Positions 52,196 to 64,000 of a DNA stretch of 64,000 nucleotides are shown one piece after another. The translations under genes were made by a program, and so were the position numbers. The stretch covers positions 2,370,717-2,434,716 of the forward strand of contig VYZB01000077.1 in NCBI GenBank assembly GCA_013397455.1, in the 5' to 3' direction. The stretch comes from Crotophaga sulcirostris. Its lineage: Eukaryota; Chordata; Aves; Cuculiformes; Crotophagidae. Below the pieces are notes generated by a model. The model was not told where the DNA came from, ran no database searches, and saw nothing but the letters and a program-made list of their open reading frames with translations. Each line of letters starts with the position of its first letter. Within the stretch, counting starts at the first letter, position 1.

Positions 52196-55010
52196 TGAAC
52201 AATAGTGACACAAGTCATCTGGAATGTTTAGTACTTTCGCTTCTGTAAAAAGAGCCAATTAGAAATCATACAAAGACAGAAAGCTGATATGAAATACAAG
52301 ACAGGAAACAAAATAATTTGTCTATATAATCAAAATGTTTGGTAACATTTGAAGACACAAGCCTGAGATTCTGTGCATGAACTCCACTCTGAGAACTTTC
52401 CCCAAAAAGCGATTTCTCTACCAACCACTTTAGTTTGGAAACATTTTTTCCCTTGATACTTTTAAGTCATTTATTCCCAAATTTTAGGAGTATTAACAAA
52501 CTAGAAGTTTCTGCCAGAAACTGAGTCATTAAGCTGGCCCTATCACTACTGGGCAGACATACAGAGACTATTCTTTATGCAAATACATGTACCAAACCAC
52601 ACTTGTACCTGTATCCATTCCCCAGTATTACATCATAGAGTACAGAGCCCAACCAGCGGTTATATAAATGATTCAAGAGGTTACTCTTTCTGACACATAT
52701 GTATATTATTAATTAGAAATATAACTCATATGACAGCATAATGTCACGCTTCCTATCTTTCTGTTGCATGACTAGACAGAAATTAGCTGTTTCCTTTAAG
52801 AGTACATGTTTCAAAGGTATTTGCACAAGGAAAAAGACTCATTCAAATGTTCAAAAGGATAAATTTACCTAAAATTCACCATGGAGAATAAAGCTAGCAG
52901 GGAAAAGGGGTTCACAATGATCCAAAATCAAGAGGTCAATAAAAACAAAAAAAAAATGGAAACTATTAGGGAAAGTAATAAAAGATTCAGATGCAAGGCA
53001 TCTGGATGCACTGTACATTCTGCACTGACAGAATATTTACTATGCATTTACACAGACTTTTGAGAAACAACAAAGCTAGAAACAATGGGAATCAAAACTA
53101 TGTGTCAGGTATAAAGAGGAAAAGACCGAATAGATATATCAAGTTACATCATGATTTTGGTATAAAAAATTACAATTTATTCTCCTTAAATGCAAATTTC
53201 TAGTCATATGCATCTCAGGATCCACCATTTGTAGGTTACTCCCCACAAAAATTGAATTAGAAAGAAAGTTAAATCTATCAAGTCAAATGGGGATTTAAAG
53301 ACATCCTTTGAAGGCTTATATATATTGCTCTACTCCTAACCCTGTTAAAATAGATAATTTTATATTCCCAGTGATCAGGTTCTCTTCTATCTAATTCCAC
53401 TACTTCTTTGTTTATAGTAATTCTGCAGTTAAAGGAATGATTATAGTTCATGTAAACAGTCTCTGACACCTTCCTGTTCCCAGCTGTGGAACTAGACTGG
53501 GATTACATGCCTGCACAAGACAGGAGAATGCATTCCATTTCAAAAAACAAGTCAGTCATCCCAATGGTTTTCTGACCATTCTGAAGGGATCTAGTGCACA
53601 GCTAAAGTTAAGGAAGCTCAGTAGGCTTCCTTCCTTCATTGAGAAAAACTTCCAGGAGCCATCATCTTTAACTGCTTTCTAAAGGTAGCCTTATGTCAGT
53701 ATTTATGATCTTCCTCACAGGGGTAAATGATTTAGTTAGTTTTTCTCCTTGTTGTCTGAAGTCCAAGTAGTGTTGTCTGTGGACAATATACATAGTAACA
53801 TGGCTTGTTTAACAGTATTTTTTCTCTATTTACAGTCATCAGCTTTTCTGCTTTTGATAGTTAAATGAGATGCACTTGTCATGCTTCAGATTCTATTTTC
53901 TGCGCAGTTCATTATCAAATTTTCCACAAAATGCTTCTTAACGACCTCAAATCTCATTGGTAATGTTATAGCTTGGCGATACTCAGACAAAGAATCTCCA
54001 TACAAAATCTCTGTAAGAATCTAAAATGGTCAAAGGGAGAATAACACCAGAGAATTCCCCAACCAATTAATTTCTGGTCTTTTCTAGAGAGATATACCAT
54101 GGTCAATTCAGACATCAGTTCTATTCTTTCCACCATTATTCTTAAATTTATAACAAATTATATCTGGTTCCTTCAATTCTCATCTCCTCTCCAACATATC
54201 TGTGGTCCTTATGGCTCTATGTCATGAAGATCTGCTTGAAGTCCAATGGTGTATTTCAGAGATTCTACATGTGATTCTTAAATTTCACATAGCACAAGGC
54301 AGTTTATATGATTATGTCCCAAGAATGCATGGAAGTGGTGGAGACCCCATAGTGGAAAATTAAACTTACTAAAACATTGCAAAAATCCAGATGATTAAAG
54401 AAATGTTAACTGGCCTTGGGAAATAAGCAAGCTAACTTCAAGATCATTTGAAGGACAAGACATTTTAAAGGAGTCAAAGACACAGATGGTGAGCAGGGCA
54501 ACAACGAAGATTTCACAGGAAAAGGCAAACTGACATGAGAATTTTTGAGTATTTTTTCCAAACTAAGTTTTCACAGAGCATCTATAAATGGTAGCACACA
54601 CAAAACATCTCATTTATTCAGCTTAAGCACACAAGTTACAACCCTTGAACTGTACTCCACATCCCAATGGTGATGGTTAAAAAAGCCACATTTACTTTTT
54701 AATATACAGATGTACTTTGTTTATACCTATACATTTGCTTCCTCTAATATGTTAAAAGGCCTTAGGACATCGTGCTTTTGCTGTAGTTAATCTTCAAATA
54801 TTAACTAAAATATTGCATTTCAGACTACATTTGTATGCGACTAGTGCTCCTTACCAACATTCTTGTTCAGGAGCCTTCAAGCTTGTGGCACAGTATGTTT
54901 TCTATAATCCCATTTCTTTTTTAATCACATGCAACCCCTTTTTTGTATTCCATTGATGTTAAGAAGAATGAATGCAGCCCTTGCGCTATTAAAAACAAAA
55001 AGCTTCTTAC

Positions 55011-55095
55011 TTCCAGGAATGCATTGGCAAGACTCCACAAGAACAAGATTTAACTTTTGAGCATGGCAGTGGGCATACAAGGCTAATGGGTGGTC
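55011..55095 (-). mobile_element. hAT-transposase-like relic with splice-like borders
   Basis: On the minus strand this 85-nt open segment encodes 28 residues, including YAHCHAQKLNLVLVESC. That resembles the conserved H-C-x-A-H-x-L-N-L-V-L segment of hAT-family transposases and their domesticated relatives. It starts right after a long T-rich tract ending GTAAG and ends at a good donor, GGAA|GTAAGA, so it looks like an exon. Its phase (0 in, 1 out) does not fit the main gene between visible exons 1 and 2. It is most likely a fragment of an old DNA transposon; an exon of another transcript is possible. Confidence 0.4.
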
Positions 55096-55100
55096 CTTAC

Positions 55101-55127
55101 AAAAAAAAAAAAAAGAAAAAAGAAAGA
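55101..55127 (+). repeat. A-rich tract
   Basis: Fourteen A followed by AG-type repeats, abutting the hAT-like segment. On the minus strand it serves as a pyrimidine-rich tract before the AG border at 55096-55097. Confidence 0.8.
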
Positions 55128-55911
55128 CCTCTAAAATTCATTCAATAGTACATTAATATTATCTTTTACCTTATGCCTGATTAAATTCTTGCAAAACGCT
55201 TGATGTGCAAGTCACAATACATGAGGAAATACCGAAGTGTTGCCTGGTTCTTACAAACTGTCATTTAGAACTTTATTTAACCCATGTGAGTTTTGCTTAT
55301 GTGTGAGGGTGTCTTACAGTTCATCGGCCAAACCTGAAATTCATTTGTTTTGCCTGCATGTGAGAAAGGATTCACAAAATCATGTTATAGAAACAGTCAG
55401 TCTATTCTCCAAGTCACTAGCGCTTAGATGAAAAAGGATTTTTTATGATAATAATTTTGCTCAAATGATCTAAATCCAGATCAGTTGTACTAAAAGTGTC
55501 TTTGTTAATTTTTCAGACTGAATAGCAAAAAGCAAACCTTCCAAATACAGAACTTTTTGTAGCCTTTTTTTCTTTATCCATAAACCTTGTTTTGTTCCAC
55601 CTTGTGAATGATGTCACCCCTTTATTTAGATGACTTAATATGCTGCTTAACTTTCACTGTAGTCCAAGAGCAGCTATGGGAATAACATTGTTCTGTAGCT
55701 ACTTTCCCATTTGAAAAACCTCTTAAAGCTGTTATCCATCTGCATTTCGCTCATCGTGTGTGAAACATCTATACAGAAAACAGTAAGCTCTCTGTTTCTT
55801 ACAGCTATATTCCAGTCTACAAACCAATTTATACTCCAGGAGAATTAACCCCTCCTTTTATTTCTCTTTTTCTCTCTCTGTTTTTCGGGTTGTTGAGGAT
55901 TGGGCTTTTTT

Positions 55912-55930
55912 GGGGAGGGAGAGGGAAGGG
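55912..55930 (+). other. G-quadruplex motif
   Basis: GGGGAGGGAGAGGGAAGGG has four G-runs with loops of 1, 3 and 2 bases, a canonical intramolecular quadruplex pattern. It lies on the strand that is the template for the minus-strand gene, inside the 19-kb intron, in a local polypyrimidine-to-polypurine switch. Confidence 0.85.
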
Positions 55931-58900
55931 AGGTTGTTTAGTTGATTTTGGGAGGAATTTTTTTGTTTGCTTTTTTTTTAATCATAGGTTGTAAAATCCA
56001 GCTTGTAGTGGTAACTTGAAAGAACGCTCAATTTTTACTTCCAAGATGTCTGACTGAAGAACTTTACATTTTATTAAGATTACTGATCTGGGTACTATCT
56101 ATCTATTATTTGAAAATGGTTGGTAAAATTATCAGCATTGAATGTTAGATATCAGTTTCTAAAAAAAAAACCTAACAGTTGGAGGATTTTATTGTAGTTC
56201 AGATTGTGTCCATTCTCAATTTCATTTCTTATGATTCATAAAAACCTCTCACTTTTGCCTAAGAGACTTAAGGCAAGAGAGAATGCTTTGCCAAACGCAA
56301 TGCCTCAACAGCATTGCAGGTTTTCCCCACAATATAAACTGGATTTAATCTGCTTTATAACAAAGTAGACTTTTATCTCTAACTATAGTCACTCCGTTGT
56401 GGCATTCTTTTTTAAGATCTTCCTCTGACACTGTGTTAAACACTGCATTATAAATAGAATAGGGGAGCTTGAAGGAAAGAACTGTTACTATGCAAAGTAA
56501 CAGTCTAGTGACAGTCAGAGAAAACCAGCTATACAGAATATTTAATACTAGCTTAAACTCCATGTCAGTTACTAGCAAAGGCATAAAGCTCTACTGACAG
56601 AGAAAAGGGGGAGCCAGAAACTGCTAGTATTGACCTCCTATTATTACATTCTAGATTTTGAATCTTGATTTTCTCATATATTTGAGTGGTACAAAAGGAA
56701 GGAGCTAAATTGGAGCCAAATGCAGCCCAGTGACAAATATTTCAGCATGGAGGAAACTGTTTCTCACAAATCACTGTATTCCTGTGTTTAGTCCATTTCT
56801 AGGAAGCTATAGAAGCCACAGAGAGATAAGACATATTGCTACACTGTACATCTAGTGCAGGTGCTCTCAGTGGGCATACAGTATTAAAACAGTACTCCTT
56901 TCAGGTTAAAGTAACCTACACATAGCCATAGACCTGTTCTATCTGATTCTCAAATAATGAGGGAGCTCTAATGATCTAGGGAAGGAAATGTAATCCTAGT
57001 AGCAGGAAGGTCTAAAACTTACACAGGACTTCAATGAAGAAGTAGGGAGGAACTTCAAGAAGACTATCCTTTCCAAGTGAGACCCAAAAAATTAAGTCAA
57101 ATTAAGCTAAAGTGAGTACTGTGGAACTCCTTCCATTGTTCAAATAAAACCCTCTCAGAAGAGCCCCAACATGTCTAAGGAAGCAGGGAACCGTCTAGAC
57201 AAGGTATGATAGTACGTAAATTGACTGAAAGTGATCATAGCAGAGCATTTTTTTAAAAAAACACAGCAAGGTGAAAGAACTAGATTATGCAAGTTCAAGA
57301 GTAAAATTAAGCATTTTGTCTGAGCCAAAAGGCACGTTTCCTAACATCTGGAACTCCGCCAATCCAATTTCAAGTAAAAAGCCATATTCCTCCAACAGAC
57401 AGCCAAAATACCTTCAGCAAACCTTATTTGGTAAGATGATTTGACAAGCCCTATTATCTACAGAATATCCACTGCCCTTAATAGCTCCATTCATTTCAGA
57501 TCACTTTATACAGTCAAAAAATGGGTAAAATTAAGAGAAAGACACCTGTTCAATTGTAGCCAAAAGTATGCACAACAACTTATCCTGACTTCTTTTTTTC
57601 AACTATATTTGAAAGTGTCAACCATCAAATCTCATTTATATACAAACTGTACAGCATACAAGACTTCTTATAGAAGGGAATAACATTTCTAAAACAAACA
57701 AATATCTTAATAGATTCTGTATTGTGATCTTACAATAAATAGTAGGCTTTGTCATAACGATCAAGATAAATGCCAACACTGAGAAACTTTCATAGACATG
57801 ACCCAAATACTCAGGCTGTGATTTTATAGTAGGTAAAAGCCCCCATCTTTGCATTCTCGAAGCCACTCACTTCATGCAACTCTCTCTACCCACTACTTCA
57901 GCTGCTGTGAGAAGGCACTGGTCAAATCTGCTGTGGAGGTTTTGAAAGAGAAAGCTAACTGCACAAATAGATGTCTTGAAGTAAGAGAGGAAAGGTGTCC
58001 TCAGAGACAGTAAGAAGGAAGTAATACTTCAAAAGAACAGACAGACTTCATCATCTTGAAGAAAAAATGCTAGTTGCCTCACTACTGAATACAACAGCAA
58101 TACCCAGTTACCTCTTTTGACTTTCCTTGCTAATGATGAGATAGTATATTTGCAGACTCCAAAGTTTAAAGAAACTGCTGAACTGCAATGAAAGTGGTCA
58201 AGTAGGGATCGTCTAGTTCCTCACAACACAGGGTAGGGAATGAAACAAAGGTATATAGATGAAATAAAGCACTGCCCTGCATTCTTTTATAAGTGAAGTG
58301 ACAAGACAGGATATTATGAGATCTTTCTTTCACAACTCATATTTTAGACTGCAGAGTCATATAGTATAGCCAGCTAAAGGAAAATAGTAGTAGGCAAGGT
58401 TGCTAGGTTTGGCTCAAGATCTAAGCCTTTTGTTCCCTAGTGTGCAGGACTGAGAGAATAAATAGTGTCTTGGCACCTGCTGTTAGCGGCTACTCCAGGG
58501 AATTTAAAATTTAATTAACCTTCATAGTAATCCATGTAAGATTTTATGTAAGTTCAAAAAGACCATGTAGAAAACTTAAAATTTCTATTTTCCTTACGTT
58601 TCTACTCATGGACAACCCATGACAGTTGAAAAAAAGATGCCAAACTTTCATGTAGCTAGTTATTTGAAAAAATTTGCCAACATAAGCAATTTGTTTCTGG
58701 TGAACTGGGAAGAATCCCATGACTAGTATGTTTTCTATTGTCTTAAAGCATAAGGCCACACTGTAAACTGCAAAACTTCCTAGAACTACAAGGCCATCCA
58801 GTCACTGCTGCTCTGACAGTACTGCGAGCTAAAGTTGCCTGAGGCTTCACAACCCCGCTAAAGAGATGCTGTTGTATGGTTGATTCAGTATGCCTGCAGT

Positions 58901-59821
58901 TATGCTCCCAGGGCATCAGAAAATGTTTTGAAGCCCCTCTTCCTACATAAGTGCCTTTTAAAAGTAGTAATTTACAAGGAAAATGAGAAAAAGTAGAAAC
59001 GTAGGGTGGCATATGGCCAAACTTTTGACTTAATTTCACCACAGGTTGCTTTTTATTTAGGAGCGGCTAATCCCCTCTCAAACTACACAATAGAGCAGCC
59101 ATTGGCAAAGGCAGGCAGATAAAATTGGCATGCCTCTATATTGTTCTTGCTAATCTGAACCATTAACAGAAGGGTGAGAAGGCTAGTTTTTGTCATTTAA
59201 ACAGGCTTAAATCCTTTCTCCAAATGAGCTTTTGTCTACATAGAAGAATGCATCTAGGAAATTTAAGAGGGTTCTGTTAGTGTTGCATTCTCAAGTTGAC
59301 GTGGCTACAGGAATACAAACCTGTTTATTTGGCCCTTATACTGTAAATGCAAGAATTATTTCCAGCTGTCAAAATGAAAAGTGGTTCAACCTGGTTAAAT
59401 TATTTCTCAAAGGTGAAACAGGACGAGAGCATAAAGTGCTAGGAAGCAGCTATCTGAAATCCTGAACTGCACCTGTGCAACTAAATCTCCATTTATACAG
59501 GTGCTTTTCAAATTGGATTTGAACTTTTAAATTCCCTGATTCATCTCCTGAAAAACCACAGAAGCTCAAATAACTAATGAAATTCAGAGACAGAAAGACT
59601 TAAAATAGTTTCAAGCTGTGAAGACAAACTATGTTCTTTGATTCACTGCTGATGCGACATATCAAGCATAAACAGAAGGTCATAGGGTAGCCAGTAGCTA
59701 AGTAATTATTTTTTCTTAGCACAGGAGAGGTCATCACCTAGTCCATAAGCACAACACATAGCTCAAAACCTAGGGAAAAGAATGCATTGGTTAGCATGAT
59801 CTAGTTTTTTTCGCTTTTTAC

Positions 59822-59957
59822 CTGGCACATCTTGCACAGATATTCAATGTGACCTTTGCTTGAGGCTCAGCCGTATGAGCACTTCGAGTTTGATTGAATT
59901 TGCTCCCAGAAGACATCACACTTGTTACTCCTTCCATTCTTAGATCATCAAGATCCT
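59822..59957 (-). CDS. Internal exon 1 (first visible) of the unrecognised gene
   Basis: This 136-nt exon is preceded on the minus strand by a pyrimidine-rich acceptor ending TTGTTTCAG and followed by the donor CAG|GTAAAA. It enters with two bases of a split codon, carries 44 full codons and leaves with two bases. The peptide opens with DLDDLRMEG, continues through a Ser-rich stretch and ends in NICARCA, so a Cys-x-x-Cys pair sits at its C-terminal edge. The split codon formed with the next exon reads Arg. The Cys pair could bind metal or be incidental; no second pair is visible in the window. The incoming phase means at least one coding exon lies upstream, probably outside the window. Confidence 0.8.
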
Positions 59958-60489
59958 CTGAAACAAGACAGAATGACTGGATGAACACATGATTAAATTT
60001 TGTAGCAATAAAGGTGCCTCACCTGTAGAATCACTAAAGAATGGAACAACTCAAAAATCAGGAAGAAAACACACATAGTTACTTATACAATAATAGGAAA
60101 AGGCATCTGAAAGTAATTTATTTATATATTATCAATCTGTTACAAGGGGTTCCTTCAAAAATATTCAGTATCACTTCCACCACAAACACTGCTGCGTATT
60201 TTTTTAATCTTTATTTCTCCAATTCGTTTTTAAAAATTTGCCAGTTGCTTTATCAAGAGATGCTGTGCAATATCTCCATTTGATATAGGGATCCATATTG
60301 AAGAGAAAAATCTTTTTTTGAGTGTATTCTTCTCCTCTGACTTTTTTTTTGTCTATTCACTTAGCAATGAAAAAATATTTCTAAAATAAAAACGCTTTGC
60401 TAAACCTATAAAATGTGAAATGGAAATATATATCACAATGAAAGAGACCACAATGTGCATATTTATACCCACCATAGTGCTGTAATATA

Positions 60490-60650
60490 TGGGCAACTCA
60501 TAATAACAACTGGGTTTTCTACTACTGTAAAATCATTCCCATTTTGCAGGAAGACAGCCGAGGTCCTCAAGAGAAGTTTTGCCGAAGATCACACTGGAAT
60601 AGTGTAGCTGAGTCAAGATTGTTAATGAATTCTCCTGTTTTACAGTCAGG
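60490..60650 (+). mobile_element. MIR/CORE-type SINE relic
   Basis: CATAATAACAAC, then CCCATTTTGCAGGAAGACAG, GAGGTCCTCAAGAGAAG and GAAGATCACACTGGAATAGT reproduce in order the MIR core (the CCCATTTTACAG..., CTCAGAGAGG and GGTCACACAGCTAGTAAG blocks). The copy is strongly diverged, as expected for this old family in a bird genome. Confidence 0.6.
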
Positions 60651-62235
60651 ACGTTCTTTAGTAATTTGTAATTTTTTTGCTAACATAAAAATAGGCAAGT
60701 TATGTATACTTAATGTAGCCATGAAGCCAAATTTTCAGTTATTTATGGTTTGTTTAGGTTCTAGCTAACAGGTAAACAAGCAACACTGAGTAGCTGCTAC
60801 TGAACAAGCGCTAACCATTCCATGTACTGACTGATGCCTGTGATACAGTATGTGATCATCTAATTAAAATGTCTTTCAGATAATGTATGCACATGTATTT
60901 TCATATATTTATGTCTACAAAAGAAACCTGATGTTAAAGGATCTGAGTGGAGCACAAAGTGCATAAAGGCTCCTCTTCATACACAAAAGAGTGAGATGCA
61001 AACCCCTGAATCATTACCTGAAAGATTTCTGGTTGTCCTCTATAGTTCATAGACACTACTCTTACCACTGAGCTTCAAACTCCAGGCAGTGTGGTCAGAT
61101 TGTCAGGATTATGCCATATTAATAACACTCTTTTGGGGAGAGACCCATTTTAATAAGCAGCATTCAAGAACAGCAAAGCTAAACTTAAAATGAAACTTTT
61201 GTGACTAAACACTTTGAAGTACTTTTTCTTATGTGTAATGTTTTGTTTCACTGCTTAAGAAAACTCTCCTCTCTCCCAAAATTCATTTGCTTGGTGGTAT
61301 AAACTGACAGCTCCACTCAAGTTTCTGACATCAACTCACACCATTTCCACTCTTTTTCTTTAAATTTCATCTATGGTTAATATACAAACCAACTCAAAGG
61401 ATTTGGAAGGCTATATGATAAAGAATTATGAAACCAATCATCCATGAGTCATTTCAGAAAATGTATTACATATTCGGAACACATTATGCATTAAAATAAA
61501 TACAGTTTAATTCTGCTTTAAAGAGGTGTGAAACGTTCCATATTTTTTAACAGATGTAAACCACTGGATGGATTACAGTTTAAATGAAATTGAAACATAT
61601 GCCACAGGTTTTTTTTCCCCTAAAGAGATGTGATTTCTTTAAACTAGGTTTTCAACTGTTCTCTGCTTGATTAACTTTTGGCTCTCTGACGACTCAAACT
61701 GTTTCAATAGAGCAATGACATAGGCTGTCCTCTATCATACCTTTTATATTTGAATTTGTGCATCAAAATCAGTTTTTCATTTTTAGCCAATTACCAACAT
61801 TTGTCTCTTAAGAGAAAATAAAGTGAAACTTTGTGCAAGAAACATGAATTTCAGTGGTGTCTATAATAGTAGCTAACAGACACGTGAGTAGAATATTAGG
61901 CAGTATTGGTTTATTGTCACGTGCCATTAAATGAATAGCAGTAATGTGCATGCTAAAACTCAGATTCAAAATTAAACTCTACATCATACACAATCCTTAA
62001 TTTTTCTCAAGTAATTTACTTTGATCAACTTCAGCACTGGATGAAATTCATCCATGTCAACCCAGAACAAGCTGACAAGGTATTAACATTCCAACTTGGC
62101 AAGAGAATTATAACCTCATCTACCAAATCCAAAGAATAACTGCAGCATTTGATTTAACTTTGATTACTACACTTCTGCCTCAGTATTGAATGATTCCAGT
62201 TTCTTCTGGATGCCTGAAATTTGGAGTGCAGGTAC

Positions 62236-62379
62236 TGTTCTTCTCAGTAAAATAACTGGGCTGTGAGAAGCTGCTTGGTTCCCAATACCCATAAATTTGG
62301 ATGGGAATTTTTGAGTTGTGAGCAAGTTTACATGCCATCTGGCAATCTTCCTGACTGACCACATTCATTACTGAAGACC
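62236..62379 (-). CDS. Weak candidate exon upstream of visible exon 1
   Basis: On the minus strand a very T-rich tract ends at GTACTAAAG and is followed by an open frame with protein-like composition, including CQMACKLAHNSKIPIQIYGY. If it ended at the poor donor AACA|GTACCT, it would be 144 nt and join visible exon 1 in phase. The frame continues to a stop at 62180, and a second frame is also open over most of this stretch, so chance is a real alternative. Confidence 0.25.
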
Positions 62380-64000
62380 CTTTAGTACAAAAAAAAAAAT
62401 AAAAAAGTACTCATTTTAGTACTAAACTCTGTGTGTGTATGTATTGTTCAACAATTGATGCATGTTTTGCAGAAGAATATTTGTTCGTAAATAAGGATAT
62501 TAAAATAAATACAAACAAGGAGTTCAATAATGCATTCTAAGAATAAAAAAAAAAGGTTTCCAAAGGTTCAGATGTTTCTATGAAACATTAGAAAGAATCA
62601 GACTTAGCAAGAAAGGATTTCATTGAGAAGTCAATTCAGTTACAGGGTCTGGAACACTGAATCTTTTCTCTTTCTTTGTACTCTTTGCTAGACCAACTAC
62701 TGATGATACAGCTGAGCAGTTCAGTGATTTTATTGAACATCAATGAGGTAATTCGCTAAGAGAGAAGGAAAATCCAAGTTGATGACTTTTTATATTATGG
62801 AAGACTAGAATACTGTGAAATTTCTCAAATCCTTAGAAAATTAGTGAACAGAGGTAGGTTGGAAGTTCATGTAAATGAAGCAATTTCACTTATGCTAATC
62901 AAAGTTTGTTATTTTAATGTATGACTGTGCACTATATTTCTTCAATTTAATGTTAATTCTCTGCTATTCTTTATGTGAATAGGGTACATGAAGACCCTAC
63001 CTTAGTCCTATAGCAATTTCCATTATTTTCTGTGTAGCAAAAAAACCAGGTACAAACCAAAGCCTTTACATTTTTCTAAAATCAGCAATTCACCAAAATA
63101 AATTCTCACAGCTGCAATCTTCAAGTATTGCCATAACAACAATACATGAAAATATTTAAAACCGAGATAAGGATCACAAGTGTAATATAGCATAGCACCG
63201 AACCAGATGTTTTCCATATTAATAATAATGCTGCACTAAGCTAAATTCTTCATGATTTTTTTTACAGACAAGTTTCATCAAAAAGGGGAAGGTGAAAAAG
63301 GGTATCTATTTCAGCTAAACAAGAACACAGCCAAGAAAAAAGGCAATGTTTTTAAATAGGACAATGTTTGTAATTATTTGTTTCCTTTCTTTCTAAGCAG
63401 GAAGGACCAGGAAGAGGGAAAGGGGATCTAGAAACTGTGCAAGATTTCTTAAAGTCTTGGGATGAGAGGGTGTGGAATTATCTTACAAAGATCTCCTATA
63501 AGGCTCACACATGATTCACTTTAGGAACAGAGCTATTCTTATGCAAAACTCCTATGAAATGCAGTGAAAATTCAGTTGCACCTAAAGCTCACATAATCAG
63601 GTTATGTGCTACACTGTTTGATATGATCCTGTCATTAGAATGTAATTTCCCAGGAGTCATTCAAGAAGTATAAGGTGCAAAACTGTAAAAAGTCCTGGTT
63701 CATCTTTAGAGAAGTTATGACAGCTCAGATTGCCTGTTCAGTCTAATGCTAAGGAAAGCACTAAATGTTTTCACGTGAGAATAAAAAAAATCAGAAAATG
63801 AATTCTGATGCACCAGTAAAATAATGTCCCTTCCTAAGAACAATGCATTTTTCAAGGCAGCATTCTTACATCATAATAGACATTGATGTATTGCATGTAC
63901 ATAGCATTGATTTGTCAAGGATTGTTCACTGATGCACAGACTCTTAATATGCTCCCCTACTCATTTAAAAAAACGTCAACCAAATAAACTCCAAAAAACC

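Larger units (their letters stand above)
40865..59821 (-). other. Intron of about 19 kb between visible exons 1 and 2
   Basis: This is the largest intron seen. It contains an avian LTR (41177-42042), an exon-like hAT-transposase relic (55011-55095), a G-quadruplex motif (55912-55930), a 35-base homopurine run (52161-52195), an A-rich run (55101-55127) and a short TG-rich tract (50014-50036). Open frames of 100-120 codons at 43265-43609 and 50015-50377 (plus) and at 47241-47552 (minus) have no recognisable domain or flanking splice logic, and I treat them as chance. The rest is AT-rich sequence without a feature I can name. Confidence 0.75.
14169..59957 (-). other. Span of an unrecognised multi-exon protein-coding gene (partial, 5' end outside window)
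   Basis: Seven minus-strand segments form one phase-consistent reading frame of about 389 codons in 1172 exon bases, with introns of about 19.0, 5.0, 6.0, 4.8, 5.2 and 4.6 kb. Every internal junction has GT donor and AG acceptor signals, and all six phase pairs match, which is unlikely for chance ORFs. The first visible exon starts in mid-codon behind a splice acceptor, so the promoter and N-terminus lie beyond 64000. The visible protein is mostly low-complexity and polar, rich in Ser, Thr, Pro, Gln and Glu, with one probable coiled-coil helix and no enzymatic motif, signal peptide or membrane segment. I cannot assign an orthologue. A scaffold or cytoskeletal role would be only a guess from composition. 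Confidence 0.85.
59958..64000 (-). other. Upstream intron, partial
   Basis: The intron upstream of the first visible exon runs off the window. It contains a MIR-type SINE relic and one weak candidate exon (62236-62379). No promoter, CpG-rich region or start codon for the gene is visible. Confidence 0.6.

Noticed and set aside
14169..59957. Assigning a gene name from memory (several large-intron ciliary or centrosomal genes considered, including CFAP20DC and FAM149/ARMC9-type proteins)
   Set aside because: None of the remembered sequences matched the exon peptides, so no symbol is given.

Overview
The window reads as nuclear DNA from a bird, probably Neoaves. It is AT-rich and intron-dominated. 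It carries CR1 LINE copies with the avian/sauropsid 3' end (one ending in the 8-bp ATACTGTG-type repeat) and two LTRs of families I know as abundant in birds. There is no bacterial, plasmid or CRISPR-like content, and no rRNA or tRNA gene that I can see.

The one well-supported gene lies on the minus strand and is transcribed from high to low coordinates. I found seven pieces, at 59822-59957, 40779-40864, 35686-35759, 29607-29727, 24258-24760, 18956-19049 and 14169-14326. Splice signals bound six of them at both ends, and all six junctions agree in reading phase (2/1, 1/2, 0/0, 1/2, 0/0, 1/2). Joined, they encode about 389 residues and end at a TGA at 14169-14171. The 5' end must lie beyond 64000. 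I do not recognise the protein. It has a small Cys-x-x-Cys stretch, an acidic Ser/Glu/Asp region, a helix that looks coiled-coil-prone across an exon junction, and a large disordered Ser/Thr/Pro/Gln-rich exon with a 10-residue (30-bp) tandem repeat built on R-P-x-T-P. Introns are 4.6-19 kb.

Region by region: 1-14168 is downstream of the likely stop. It holds a CR1 3' end, one unassigned exon-like segment (1598-1744), an LTR-like segment (about 5030-5480), a longer CR1 copy (about 5985-6686) and a very old CR1 (about 12800-13765). Region 14169-59957 is the gene. Its introns hold a solo LTR with a 5-bp target duplication (15593-16106), a CR1 lacking its 3' end (25535-26342), a second LTR (41177-42042), a small hAT-transposase-like relic with splice-like borders (55011-55095) and a G-quadruplex motif (55912-55930). 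Region 59958-64000 is upstream intron with a MIR-type SINE relic and one weak candidate exon.

Most other open frames over 60 codons here look like chance or overlap repeats. I found no clear undescribed multi-gene system. The best leads are the unidentified gene with its tandem-repeat exon, a competing splice acceptor in its fourth visible exon, and the exon-like hAT relic.
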